Shown piece after piece: positions 22,041 to 33,840 of a DNA stretch of 64,000 bases. Numbering within the stretch: position 1 is the stretch's first letter; each line of letters opens with the position of its first letter. The position numbers were made by a program, and so were the translations under genes. The DNA comes from Ramazzottius varieornatus. Taxonomy: Eukaryota > Tardigrada > Eutardigrada > Parachela > Ramazzottiidae. The DNA is taken from the NCBI GenBank assembly GCA_001949185.1, contig BDGG01000013.1:478408-542407 (forward strand), given 5' to 3'. Under the pieces are notes generated by a model that worked only from the letters and a program-made list of their open reading frames with translations, did no database searches and was not told the DNA's origin.

Positions 22041-25000
22041 ATGACCCACAGGAAGAAGCTAGAAGACGACTGGGAGACGGAGACTAGCTCGGATTCGGAT
22101 GACTCGGACGACTCCGATGATGACAGTAAGTCAGCTGTTTTATTATCACTGATCGTACCTCGAGGTGGTGCACTATGTCACGTGTGTGTTCTGTTTTCCT
22201 GGTCCATGGTCACGTGGTGAGTGCGCCATCCGAAAGTTCTGTTGGACTGTTTTGCTGTTCTGCTCGGTAGCTGATTGACTTGATTTGTGGCTTAGAAATT
22301 GACTTGTCTGACTTGGACGATGCTACTCTAGATGAGATGGCGCGCAACATGGAGATTGCTGACGACTTCAGCGTTCCTAATGGGCGGCAGGGAATGGGTC
22401 ACGGTCGATTTTTGGTCCACACCGGTTCTGGGCGCCAGCTGAATCCTCAATACGTCCAAGTGCAGCATCCCCAAGGCTTGAAAGGCAAAGCTGCTGCAGA
22501 CTACTGGCGCAACTACGGCCGAATGAAGAAAATGGCCGCCAAGAACGAGAAGGCCATGCATGGTACATCGCCCAAGAAGGACAAGAAGGCAAAGATGGAG
22601 GACAAGAAAGAACGACGACGGCTGAAGATGGAAAAGAAACTACAGAACAAAGATCCCACATCGGTAAAAAGGAAACGGTAACTAGCTGTCTTTGCGCAGG
22701 ACGTCAGCGGCGTCCGTTTTACGCACCGGCGCTCAGGCTGGAATGCGTTGCGAATTCTGACGTCGTGAGCGCGCCCAACTGGTAGAATGGGCGGTTTACT
22801 TCGCTGTCATGCACGTGCGTGCTTGCCTTCCGTCACTGTTGCACGACACTATGTGTGCATATGCCTGCGTGCGAATGATTGTTCTTGTTTCCGTTTTGCA
22901 GTTTCCGGCGCTTTTGCTTCCAGACAAGATTCGGCAGAAAATCGACGAGACCGTTGATACTTTCAACAAGTACAGACGTGAGCAGCAGAGTCTAAAGAAG
23001 AAGAAAGAACAGCAGGCGGTCGTAGAGGATTTGTCTCCGCCTGTGGACGAGGAGGTCGATCCGGAGGCCATGGGAGCTTCTGAGGACCAGTATGAGCGCA
23101 TGCGTGAGATCGCTCCCGTGGCTCAACAGATTCGCATGGCTTTTCCGAAGGTTCCCACCAAGTCCGATATCGACGAGTCGAGAATCGAAGGTTTGAGTAT
23201 GACCTACTTGGATGAGCTGTCGCAGAAGCAGAGTAACCTTGCATACCAGGAAATGTTGAAGTTCAGAAGGAAACTGCCAGCCTTCCAAGTTCGACAGGTG
23301 GGTTGGAACATACCTCACATTTCCTCCCTCAAAACTGATATGAACGATTTTTTCTTCCCCTTTACAGAAATTGCTGGATACGATTGAGAACAACCAAGTC
23401 GTCGTCGTTAGTGGAGAAACCGGTTGCGGGAAAACTACCCAGGTAATTTACGTACATCCTTCATTACCAAAATTTGTTGAAAGTTACTTTAGCTCATTGA
23501 GGACGATGCGGTTAACGAAGCTTCGTTGGTGATTTTTAGTTGCCTCAGTTTATTTTGGACGACTGGATCGAACGGGGGGATGGTGGCCGATGTCGCATCA
23601 TTTGCACTCAGCCGCGTCGCATCAGCGCCATCTCAGTCTCGGAAAGAATCGCCAAAGAACGTGCGGAGAAGTTGGGAAAATCTGTCGGCTACCAAATCCG
23701 CCTCGAAAAGTACAAACTGCTTCTTGGAAATTTTTTTGGCTGCTTTTTTAGCTCGATATGATGATGTTGTTTTCAGGGTGATGCCGCGAGAAACGGGCTC
23801 GATAACAATGTGCACGACGGGCATCCTTCTCCAGTGGCTAACTGGAAACCAGTAAGACACTTTTCACTGAATGTTTCTGTCTGAGTTTCCTGTGGGAACT
23901 GTGAATTAACTTTGTCTGTGCCTTTTAGAGATTTGAATAAGATATCGCACGTGATTGTCGACGAAATTCATGAGCAAGATATCTTGTCGGACTTTCTGCT
24001 GATCATCCTAAAGGATCTCCGCATACGTCGTAAGGATCTCAAGATCGTCCTCATGTCGGCCACCATGAATGCCGAAAAGTTTTGCGCATATTTCGGTAAG
24101 GCACATTAATGAACTATCTGAAGATTGTTGTTCTGGAGTTTCAAAAATGTATCAAGGAAACATGATTTTCTTGCAGATGATTGCCCGATGGTTCATATTG
24201 CTGGCTTCACTTTCCCGGTCCAACAGCTTTTCCTGGAAGATATCCTGGCTCTAACCAAGTACGAGTTTCTCTTGTAGATCTTGTTTACTCCCAATTAGGA
24301 TTTCTAGTTCTGGCTTTACGATAGTTGTTTCTCTGTAGTTATGTCCCTCAAGACAATAAGATAATGAAGAGGCCTCCAAAACGCCAGAACGACCCGGAAT
24401 GGAACAACTTCATGTTGTCTCTTCGGAAGAAGAACTTGACTCGCAAAGTGCTGGAAACGCTCCATGACTTTGACGAGAGCATTGTCGACTTCAACCTGAT
24501 CTTGACGCTGATCCGGCACATAGTCAAAACTACACCGGAAGTAAGTCCGCAGTTTCTCAGCAAGCGTGATTTAGACCACGTGACATTTGAGTTACTCTGT
24601 CCACTGCTCAAATGTCTTTTCGAATATTTCAAAGTTTTGGCTTAGTTTTTATATGTGTTGATACAGCGAACAGAGAAGAATGAGTTTTATGTTTCGTTCT
24701 TTTTGCAGGACGAAGCCATTTTGGTCTTTCTGTCTGGATGGGAAGATATAAAAAAACTGAATACTCTCTTAGAAGGCGCTTTCGGTTCTGGCCAACGGGG
24801 TAGTCGCTTCCTGGTAATTCCTCTTCACTCCATGATGCCCACTATCAACCAACGCCAAGTCTTTGAACGTCCGGAGAACCAAAGAAAGATCGTCATTGCA
24901 ACCTCGATCGCTGAAACCAGGTACATCCCTCTCGGCAGTTGTTTCATCACTGGCGCACTCCACACCTAGTTTTGCACACGGTAATGCGCCTCTTGGTCGA

Positions 25001-27599
25001 GGCTGAACTCATCTCACTGCAGTGGCGCGTTTCGGTAGCGTTTAAGCATTGCCAGTGCGCCACGTCACACGGAAGGCGCGCAGTCCTGACAAAGTGGCGC
25101 AGAATATTGCTTCTGGCAGCAGAACAGTGCGCCGGTTTCTTCGGGCATTTAATTTTTTGTCTTTGCAGCATCACGATTGACGATGTGGTTCATGTCATCG
25201 ACACCGGCAAGATTAAAATGAAGGACTTCGACGTGGCGCGCAATATCAGTACGTTGACCGCTCAGTGGGTTTCCGTGTCGAACGCCAAACAACGCAAAGG
25301 ACGCGCTGGACGGTAAATCGAACTCTCCCCCCGCTTTGGACCTTTGTTGTAACGTTCAGCTTGGGTCTCGCGGCTTAAATAATGGCACCCTTTCTTTTTT
25401 TTGCAGAGTCAAGAGCGGTGTCTGTTATCACCTGTTCACTTCCTACCAGTACAACCTGCTGGAACCGTTTCCCTTACCGGAAATGAAGCGTACTCGCCTG
25501 GACGAACTCATCCTACAACTGAAGGTACGTTGTTTCTGAATTCTTACGAAATTTAGCGCCGCTATAAACCGGCATTCCGCGATTGATTGATTCGAAGGCG
25601 AGTAGGGAAATCGTAACACTCGGCATCACGCACCTGTATACATTGAATCGCATGTTTTTCATAGGGCGTCGCTACGCAGGTGAAAGATGCTCATTGGATA
25701 GACTTCTCTGATCGTTCTTGCTTTGCAGTTGCTTCGTTTAGGCTTGGTCCAGCCTTTCGTCGAGAAGGCCATGGAGCCGCCCAGTCACGAAGCGGTTGTC
25801 CAAGCTCTGGACCTGCTGAAGCTTATAGGGGCCTTGGATGAGGAAGAGAACCTAACGCCGTTGGGTAGTCTGCTGGCCAACATGCCCGTTCCACCTCAGC
25901 TGGGCAAGCTGATGTTCCTTGCCTGCATCTTCCAGTGTCTCAATCCCATCCTCAATGTGACTGCCGTCCTCGGCTACCGCGAGCCCTTCTGCACGCCACT
26001 GGGCAAGGAAGAAGAAGCCAGGAGAGCAAGGAACAGCTTCGGCGCTGGGCTGAGTAGTGATCACTTGACGTACCACGAAGCTATGAAGGTAGTAACTGTG
26101 ATTTGCGACCAATATCAGTCCCATGAGTTAGAATTGGTTTCGGTTTTCACGCACCTGCATACTCGCTTATGAGATCTCCTTTAGAGGGGTTCTACTTTAG
26201 GCAGGTACGTGAATGACGCTGATGGGTGTTGGTTCACGTACCTGCATACCAGAAGATGCGGTCGTAAAATGGCTCGCCGTATGCAGGTGTGGTGGTTCAA
26301 GCTTCAACTGTCTGCGTACGCGTGGGCATGCTTGCTGTTCGGCGCCTTGTATGCACGTGGAGAAAACTGGCCTCGTAGTTGTTCTGCCGTTCGCATTCTT
26401 CCACGCCAGCGTTGTTATGTCTTTTCCTAGGATTATGTGGATTGCGTGATCAAGGACGGGCATAATGCCATGAAGTACTGCTGGGATTCGTACATGTTCA
26501 ACACCACTTGTGTGGTAAGTACGTTTAGCATTGTGATGGAAATTGCAAGATGGTGGGGATATTGGTAGACTTTGTTGCTTATTCCAGCAACTTCTCAAGA
26601 TGAAGAAGCAGTTTGCGTACATCCTGCAGAGCGCGGGTTTTATCAAAAACGCGGACCCGATGGACGGATATGCCAACCATAACTCCGGTAACTCTTTGTG
26701 ACTGTCATCAGTTTCCTTAACATCCTGAGAGACTGTGTAGTATTGTGGGTTCGTACAGGCGATGACGACATCATTCGGGCGGTTCTGGCTGGCGGCTTGT
26801 ATCCCAACTTGGGCACCGTAAAACGTCCAAAGAACAAACACATGTCGTACGTCATATTTTCCTTTCGGTTCGCATATCTTCTTGGATCTTATGTCTGGTT
26901 TAGGGTGCCGGTGTTGACGCAGAATTTCGCCGACAAAATCTGCGTGCATCCTAAGAGCATCCTGTCACGTCAGAACGAAGCTGAAGGCATCGTCGTTTTC
27001 TTCACCCAAGTCAAGACTAGCAAAATCTACATTCACGACTTGACGCTGCTGAAATCCAACCTTCCTGTCGCCCTTTTCGCCAAGCGAAGCACAGTTGGCA
27101 AGGTATGTCGCAATCCACATAGTTGAGACTCAAATCGGTCGAAGCAAACAGACTCGACAAGATCGTTTTCCCAACTGGCTCTCAGCGTCAGCCAATAAGA
27201 CCGCAAATCTGCGCAACTTGGGATAACAATCTTGTAAAGTTTGTTTGCCGATCTTCCGTTTGCTTTTCAGTTTTCCAGTTTGAAATTCTAACTGCAATTT
27301 CGCGTTTTGTTCACCGAATATGTTGGAACCTCTCTTCCTTCGTTTCGTAGAAGAAAAGCACGGTGGTGGCGACGATCGACGACTGGCTTCAGCTGAAGTG
27401 CATAGGTCCAGGAACGTACCAGTCTGTTGAGAAGCTGAGGAACGCCCTCGACGAGATTTGCCTGGACTTTTACCAGTCTCCTCCTTGCCAGAAACTCCAC
27501 ATTGCAGAAGCCATTGACAGCAATCAGGAACGTTTAGCAGCGGCCAACAGCATCATCAAGCTGGTCATTGAATGCTTTAGATTTAAGACGTCGGCCTAA
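22041..27599 (+). CDS. DHX36: DHX36-like DEAH RNA/G-quadruplex helicase, 18 exons
   Basis: ATP-dependent DEAH-box helicase that unwinds G-quadruplex RNA/DNA in vertebrates. Exons: 22041-22125, 22296-22677, 22902-23297, 23368-23442, 23540-23709, 23777-23851, 23929-24095, 24177-24258, 24339-24540, 24709-24920, 25169-25312, 25407-25524, 25729-26088, 26431-26514, 26588-26697, 26759-26846, 26904-27102, 27351-27599. Motifs in order: [11 protein letters not shown], Ia [16 protein letters not shown] (family DEIH form), [37 protein letters not shown] (across an intron), [10 protein letters not shown], then winged-helix, ratchet and OB-fold regions ending [13 protein letters not shown]. Before the core, [18 protein letters not shown] resembles the DHX36-specific G4-binding motif. 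An acidic Ser/Asp tract starts the protein. The stretch between exons 13 and 14 is shorter than in vertebrate DHX36, so a small exon may be missing. Intron 10 carries three hairpin repeats, intron 17 one. Confidence 0.88.
24947..25133. repeat. Three degenerate copies of the hairpin family in a DHX36 intron
   Basis: Copies at 24947-24996, 25019-25064 and 25091-25133 fill most of the intron inside helicase motif V. Confidence 0.75.
26201..26245. repeat. Perfect 13-bp stem hairpin in a DHX36 intron
   Basis: GCAGGTACGTGAA (26201-26213) and TTCACGTACCTGC (26233-26245) pair perfectly around a 19-base loop. Related half-copies (CACCTGCATAC, GTATGCAGGTGTG) lie within 100 bp. Confidence 0.7.
27132..27258. 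repeat. Full-length hairpin-family copy with outer arms
   Basis: GACTCGACAAGATCGTTTTC ... core 27171-27222 ... ACAATCTTGTAAAGTTTGTT. It lies in the last DHX36 intron and shows the outer inverted repeat well. Confidence 0.75.
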
Positions 27600-28944
27600 G
27601 CAGCCACCACCCACGCCCTTTTCCCGTCCTGAAGATTGTGAATCGATGGACCCAATCAAGATGCATTTCGCTTTTGACGGTTTCCCCTCGTTCCCTTTCT
27701 ACAATGTATTTTATTCTGTTTTGTACTTGGATGCGTTTGAACTGTTTCACTGCTCGGTGGATGATTTGTGATGTTTTAGCTAGTGGAATATTTAATGAAA
27801 ACTGTTAGCAAGGACTAGATGTATCTGGTATTGCTGGTGTTTCCTCACGTGTGATTAGGATCTTATTATGGATATTGGCGTAAACATATTAATCTTTAAC
27901 TGTGTTTGACCGTGTTTGATCGCCCTCGTGCCTGCTACATGCGTACCGGAAGTTCGATTGTGTGTGGATCGCGAGCAAACCAAGGTTCTCGGTTGCCGCT
28001 CCCATCGAGGTCCAAACCTTGGGTTGAGTGCTTATGCGTTCCTGTGAAGAGTTAGGTTTTCTGGCCGGTTTCTCTAGGATTATCTTCCTCCAGGTATTAC
28101 GTCTTCTCCTCCCTACACCATCCTGTACTGCAGGCTAGTTCGAACACGACGGAAGGAAGGGATTCGGACAACAGGGACACCTCGCGAATACCGAAGGTTC
28201 TCCGATATTGTAGCTGATTGATAACTCAGGAGACATGCACGCAAATCTAGTACAGTGTAGGAACAGCATCCCGGCCCGTGTTCCCATTTGGACATTTTTC
28301 ACGGTTTCTACTGTAGTAGGGACTGCCGATTATGAAACTGTACTTCCACCTGGAACCCGTATATGAACTTCATGAACTTCACGTCATTATACGCGCGTAA
28401 CATCCCTTATGGGGTTGGTGGGGCCAATTGACATACTTCGCGAAGTTCATGGAGATTTAAAGCTAGGAAAGTTCGAGAAATTGGAAATGAAAACTGTTCC
28501 AGTCGTCGTCTTTCAAAAACCTCGTTGACAGTACAAGTCCGACACTGCTTCCGAGGTTCATAGGATAGCTCACGGTAGCGAGCGTCGCAAGTCCGTTCAG
28601 CACGAGAGGTTGACGAAGTAACCCGGGGGACACTGGTGTAGGGCAAACGTCGCCCAACTGAAGATTAATTGTAACTCCGGGGCTTTCGCAACAAGCTGAT
28701 GTCTCTGCACCATTTGATACTGTGGGTATGACCACCCGGTTTACACTTTACAGCATTTCCTCGGGTTTACCGATGCGAGTCACGTATCAAATGGTCAATA
28801 AAAAAACCGAGCCTAGAAAAAGGACCTATATACCGATGGGCTTCTGCGCACGTACACCTGAATTCGTTCCATGAACACGGTTACAATATATCAAGATAGA
28901 CAGCAGGCCGACTAGTGCGTACGGAACGATTCAAAAATTGTTGA
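27600..28944. other. Intergenic, no supported gene
   Basis: DHX36 3' flank, then about 1.2 kb with only short overlapping frames on both strands and no splice-supported exon. Confidence 0.4.
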
Positions 28945-29262
28945 GCGGCGACTCTGAAACGAGTGGCGCCAATAATACAGGACTCGGCCTCGGGACTATA
29001 CGAACCGCTAATATGGAACAGTGGTGACACCGTGACCACAAAAGCCACTGACCAACTTAAATCAAGCATCGTAGCACACTTCTTTGTACCCATCAACATT
29101 CAGGAAACCTTTTTAGGAAAACGATTCGAATTTAAAGGCCCGTTAACTGAGAAACAAAAATTGATCGACAACCCAATTATACGTTTTGCAGAAGTCTTTT
29201 TCTGCAACATGAACACATCGCCGACGATAGAAGAATCTACGCGCCAGGTACGTTTGGCAGTG
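28945..29262 (+). CDS. Exon-like open frame, unknown protein fragment
   Basis: The frame is open from 28945 and runs to a donor-like 'CGCCAG|gtacgt' at about 29247. It lacks an ATG at its start, so it would be an internal exon. It encodes a balanced, globular-looking segment (GLYEPLIWNSGDTVTTKA, SSIVAHFFVPINIQETFLG, IRFAEVFFCNMNTSP). I found no partner exon and no family. It may be a gene remnant at the edge of the rearranged block. Confidence 0.3.
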
Positions 29263-29634
29263 TAAGCGGAAACTTCCGTACCCCGTACAGGGATACCTGC
29301 CGATCGAGTTCACCCATTACCGGCTGCTGTCAGACAGATGGACACGCCTCTAACTTTGTTCATTTACCGGATGCGTTCGTACGTCACAAAGATCATCCGC
29401 AACGCACGAAGCAACAGTCAGTGGGGAGCTGGTCGCTAGGCTTGAAATAAACTGAACACCGAACAATCTGTATGCGGGAAAAACTGTCCATAACATGGTG
29501 CGGACAAAACTTACCACAGTTCGTCAAGCTATGGCTAGTTCCATCAGACAGCCTCTGACTATCAAGCACTCTAACAGGAAGGACAGAACCTTCATTTTAA
29601 CGGCGAAAAAGTGTCTAGGATACCTGAAGTTCGT

Positions 29635-29873
29635 CAAAGTCTGCGTCAAACTCTGAAAGAGGCACGAGCTACCACTTCGCCACTTCTGTGGCTTAATAGT
29701 ATTGAGAGCATCGTAAAGACTTATCATTTCCGTCCGGGGTTGTAGTAGCATCGGCCCTGAGCCCAAGACGGGTCGTTCTTCTGGCAGTGCATGCCGCCGC
29801 AGCAGTTCCCCCGTGACCCGTTGGCGCCTTCATAAGGCTGATCTGCAACATGCGGACAAATGATCAGTTAGAG
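29635..29873 (-). pseudogene. Inverted partial copy of the knottin gene (second exon only)
   Basis: The minus strand is almost identical to the knottin gene's second exon and flanks at 30822-31062, including the acceptor. The copy lacks the signal-peptide exon upstream. Its second framework Cys has become Tyr (GAT CAG CCT TAT), which would break the cystine knot. The pair forms a large inverted repeat about 950 bp apart. Confidence 0.8.
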
Positions 29874-30533
29874 GAGTTATGACACACCCATGGTTTTGCG
29901 GAAGAAGCCGGAGTAAGCTAAGTAGGGCCTGCCCAAACTCTTCTCTTGTGACGTCACTTTTACGTCGACGCAGCTGACTAAGGTCACGTCTAATAGTGTG
30001 GCCGGCACTGGCTACACGTACCATTTCCCAAACATCATCGACTGCGTATGTCGAACTTTTAGAGGATACTGGAGAAGAACAGAAACAACTCCATCCGTGC
30101 TGGTGCTTCTTCTGGACGGGACGCTTTCCTCTGGCCAAATTATGTATTGCGAGGTGGTTATTATTACAGCCTTGGTATGATGTACATCACTACAAACGTA
30201 AACGGCGTCAACGGGCAAAAAGCTACGTACCCGGCCCAAAGTCCACGCGGTGGACGTTTGCTGTGACAGTCAAGTAGGCAGTGGAGTGTGGAAAGCCCAT
30301 GCCTGGCTGCACCTGTTTTCGTGCAGTCCTCTTCTGACGTGAAGCCTTTGAGACACAATCTGATAACGGTCCTTCAAACCTTTCCTCTAACCCTTCATTA
30401 GCTTGCTTGGCAGATGTGACGTAAAAACCTATTTATTCCGGTCCTCACGCTGTAATCGATTCTGTTACATGGAAATAACCAGAGATAAACATCGATCTTC
30501 CGCGTTCGGTTACCAATAGGGCAGAATTTCGCG

Positions 30534-30541
30534 TATAAAAA
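30534..30541 (+). promoter_or_regulatory. TATA box of the knottin gene
   Basis: TATAAAAA lies 130 bp before the ATG at 30664, with a CCAAT motif just upstream (about 30513). Confidence 0.55.
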
Positions 30542-30663
30542 GAGCCGCGATGGACGGACAGAAACACATGACCAGTGTCTTATTCGATTTCTTCCTGACA
30601 AGCTTTTCCGTTTACTATTAGTATTCTAAACGCTCGGTCTACCCGTCGTTTCTTTCCGTCAAG

Positions 30664-30969
30664 ATGAAGCTTCTCGCTCTCCTTTTAGTGTGCTTGGCTG
30701 TCAGCAGCTGTTTGGTGGTAGTAGTCCAGGCTTGCCAGGGTCACGGTAAGTTTAGAATTTTAACACCGTACTATACAAGAGTACTGCTTGTACTTCGCTG
30801 TTCGCCTCAAGTCAACCACTCCTAACTGATCATTTGTCCGTATGTTGCAGATCAGCCTTGTGAAGGCGCCAACGGGTCACAGGGGAACTGCTGCGGCGGC
30901 ATGCACTGCCAGAAGAACGACCCGTCTTGGGCTCAGGGCCGATGCTACTACAACCCTGGACGGAAATGA
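30664..30969 (+). CDS. Small secreted six-cysteine (knottin-type) peptide
   Basis: Exons are 30664-30745 and 30851-30969; the donor GTCACG|gtaagt and acceptor gttgcag|ATCAG join in phase 1. The product is about 66 residues: a signal peptide (MKLLALLLVCLAVSSCLVVV) and a mature domain starting ACQGHDQPCEG. Cys spacing is C-x6-C-x9-CC-x4-C-x11-C, the inhibitor-cystine-knot layout. The same domain is the N-terminus of the GH19 chitinase at 34833, with shared CQGH, CCxGxxC, SWAxGxCYY and PG/PH signatures and the same intron position. A chitin-binding or antimicrobial role is plausible by that association, but unproven. A TATA box lies upstream and AATAAA follows at 31111. Confidence 0.75.
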
Positions 30970-31110
30970 TAAGTCTTTACGATGCTCTCAATACTATTAA
31001 GCCACAGAAGTGGCGAAGTGGTAGCTCGTGCCTCTTTCAGAGTTTGACGCAGACTTTTGTACAAGCTATTGACTAGATAACAACATCACTTCTGTCCAAT
31101 CTCGTGATGC

Positions 31111-31116
31111 AATAAA
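31111..31116 (+). terminator. Polyadenylation signal, knottin gene
   Basis: AATAAA lies 142 bp past the stop codon of the knottin gene. Confidence 0.5.
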
Positions 31117-31834
31117 TTTTCCTGTGTCATGTAGTGTTGATTCGCCGAAACGATTTTACATCTGCGCTAGTTCATACATACCACTCCCAAAAACAGGTCA
31201 ATTTTGCTGTTGTCTATCTTTCGGATCACCCTTACTCGCACGCGCTCCTAACCCTCTGAAAGATTGTCAAGGGCACAGGATTCCAGTAATTCATGCTTCA
31301 GTGCATCGCCTACTCGATTTACAACTTGGAACGAAACACTCCCGCTATCTCATTCGACTTTTGACTTCCGACTAACTGTTAGCTTATTAGCTGTAGCAGG
31401 TCTTGTAGCAGGTCGTGTAGCAGGACTTCAGGTATGCGAGTCGAAATCGGGTGTTTGAACTGTCACGTCTCGGTGGTAGGACCGCAGCCGAAAATATTGA
31501 TAGTCCCGCAGGACTGCTCAGAATAGAGCTTCTAGTAGACTACTTCATTTTATGCGTCATCGGTAGCCGGATTATCGAATGCACAGTTGCTTGTCAGGGC
31601 CCCGGTTACAATGAAACTTGATCTAATTGGATCTGGTGGCCTGAGGCGGGACGAAGCGCGGAAGTACAGTTCGTCCCATTACTGTTTGTAGATCCCAACT
31701 CCGTGGGCTCCTATTGGTCGCAAGCCGAGTGCTGTGGCGGGATGTATTGTCGCAAGACAGTGTCCGCGTGGGCCGAAGGCAGATGCTACTACGGAGCGCC
31801 GCACAGCGGACAAGGTTGCCATGAGCAAGTCAGC

Positions 31835-32200
31835 ATGGATGTACCGGTAGCCAGCACGGACCTGCCATCCACTGTTATGAACAATCAATCATTGAGTAAC
31901 GTGAAATACCGCTTTCGGTTCGATCAAACAACGCACCGTTCGTAAGTGCAACGTGGAACCTATCGTGGTATAGCCTGGCTGTTTTATAGTCAGTCGTAAA
32001 AGCAGGATTTATTTTTTGCGGTCAGACGTTGGCTGGGAAAAGCCCAGGCTAGATCGTTAAAGGATCCACATTACACTTAGAAGCGGTCCGTGGTTTGATC
32101 GAACCCGAAGCGATGTTTTACGTTGCTCAAGGACTGATTGTTGATCATCGTGGATGGCAGGTCCGTATTGGCTACCGGTACATCGATGCTGATTTGGCTA
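31835..32200. repeat. Inverted repeat with ~110-bp arms
   Basis: The left arm (about 31838-31942, containing ACCTGCCATCCAC) and the right arm (about 32083-32196, containing GTGGATGGCAGGT) are reverse complements with a few mismatches, around a loop of about 140 bp. It lies between the knottin and GH19 exons of the pseudogene, where the intact gene has a short intron. It may be a foldback element or a local inverted duplication. Confidence 0.7.
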
Positions 32201-32410
32201 TGGAAGGACCCACGGTAACCAAGACAAACTAGGTGGTACCTATATGAATTTACACGTGTTGTCATTGACCAAGTGCCACTGAAGCTTACTTGACCATACA
32301 GGTTCATAAGGTGGACTTTCCGAAGGACTTCTTAGCGCAGATCAGTTCAGGCGTACCATGGAAGCCTGTGAATCAAGCTCTCAGCCAGATCAGTATCCAC
32401 GAGTACGAGG

Positions 32411-32847
32411 GAAAAGTTGCAAAAGTTAGCCCGATCGTATAAAGCGTACGAGGTAAACGACATAATTCTGGCATTCTGATTTTCGCACCATAATTCGGGC
32501 AACGCGAAAAGTTTGAACATTATTGTCAACGCTCGATTCATCTCTCATCGTACGCCTGTTGATACTACATTAGGCTTTTTGACATTGGACAGACCCATCC
32601 CTCCCCCAGGCCAAATTCCCGTGCTCCACAACGCTTTGTCGTTCTCAAACCTATCGAAAACTCGACAAGAGGGCTCAGTCTACCTCAGGAGACAAGAAGC
32701 AGTTCATTGCGCGCAGCAAGAGCTGAGAAAAAAATGCCCGAATCATGTCGTTTATCTCGTAGGTCTTTTGATAGCCTACTTCCATTACTGGGTGGCTAAA
32801 TTTATAACTCTGGCACCACCCGGCTAACTTTATGACTCTTCCCTCGT
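32411..32847. mobile_element. MITE inserted in the GH19 pseudogene, itself carrying a second MITE
   Basis: The outer element begins CGAGGGAAAAGTTGC and ends with ...CTCTTCCCTCG, inverted repeats of about 25 bp with mismatches (AAAGTTAGCC on both inner sides). It is flanked by TA, and removing it restores the contiguous exon. Inside (about 32441-32761) lies a second element with TIRs TACGAGGTAAACGACATAAT and its complement, also at TA. TA targets suggest Tc1/mariner-type mobilisation. A relative of the inner element is at about 54470-54815. Confidence 0.75.
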
Positions 32848-33060
32848 ACTGAAAGCCATTCAGCTAGCCGGCGTGACCAGCAAGGACGAACTGGCCATGT
32901 TCTTGGCGAATGTCTACCATGAGAGGGCAACACTGCCATACGTGTCCGAACTCAATGCAGAGTCGGGTTACAGCACATAATCCGGTAGTCTCACCTATGA
33001 AGTGGCGTGGGTATATTCAACTGTTTCATGAGTACAAATATCGCGATGCATCCATCAAGT

Positions 33061-33840
33061 CAACGGTCTTCCGTGAGCTTGGGGGATATAAAGTGGAACA
33101 ATGATTTTCGGATGGACCCTGACCGGTGTAGTTGTTGTTCGGGCATGATGGTACTATGTATATCCATTTAGGTCGCCGACCGAAAGATCGTTCTCGTTGT
33201 TACCTTGGTGTAAAGCGACCTGACCTCACACTTACCGGCAGGTTTTTACACTGGTGCAGAGTGTTGTAAAGCGATGCTTTTGGGTTTCTCTCCAGCTTTC
33301 TTGGTTCGCCTAATATAAATTCAAGCTTCACCGTTACTGTACACCCTTCTCGACAGTGACGCATTATCGAAGTGAGAATTAATTATCACTATAGTCTGTT
33401 TTAAGTCAGTGGCAGTTGCACGGGGAATCACACGTGTTCAGCCAGCTCTAACTGCAACCAGCGTGATTACTATTTAGCCTTTTTCTATCTGAATTAAGGT
33501 ATCTGAGGCAGTGTTATTTTACTAAGCAATTAAAATTATTAAAAGTCACGTGCTAAGGTTAAGTCTACGTGATCAGCTGACTGTAAGTTAAATCAATTAT
33601 CGCTGACGAATTTCAGTTATCAAAATTAAAATTCGATTTCCTATCATGGATCAATCAATCAAGCAGACACCAACCCGCACAATTAAAACGATTTTAATTA
33701 TTTAGATCGATTTCCTATTAAAATGATTAAAATAACACTGAATTCTGAGGCCGCACGTGATGTAAATCTAATATGGATGAGAAAACAAGAAAGCAGCAGA
33801 GAGAATGAACAAATTGTGGAAGGCGTCTCGTTTCCAAGCT
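33061..33840. other. AT-rich intergenic region
   Basis: From about 33480 the DNA is clearly more AT-rich than its surroundings, with repeated TTAAAATNATTAAAAT-like strings and no open frame. It separates the chitinase pseudogene from the expansin-like gene. Confidence 0.5.

Larger units (their letters stand above)
31585..33060 (+). pseudogene. Decayed knottin-GH19 chitinase copy broken by nested insertions
   Basis: The order matches the intact gene at 34833-35865. A fragment of the first exon lies at about 31588 (CTTGTCAGGGCCCCGGTTAC), with its donor gone. The knottin exon follows at about 31702-31830 after an intact acceptor, then the start of the GH19 exon at about 32300-32410. There the sequence is interrupted and resumes at about 32848 with the next bases of the same exon, continuing to about 33060, where similarity ends. 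A stop falls within the GH19 part and the C-terminal exons are missing. No functional product is expected. Confidence 0.8.

Noticed and set aside
26197-26949. Minus-strand 250-codon frame
   Set aside because: It overlaps four well-supported plus-strand DHX36 exons and has no motif; it is an antisense shadow.
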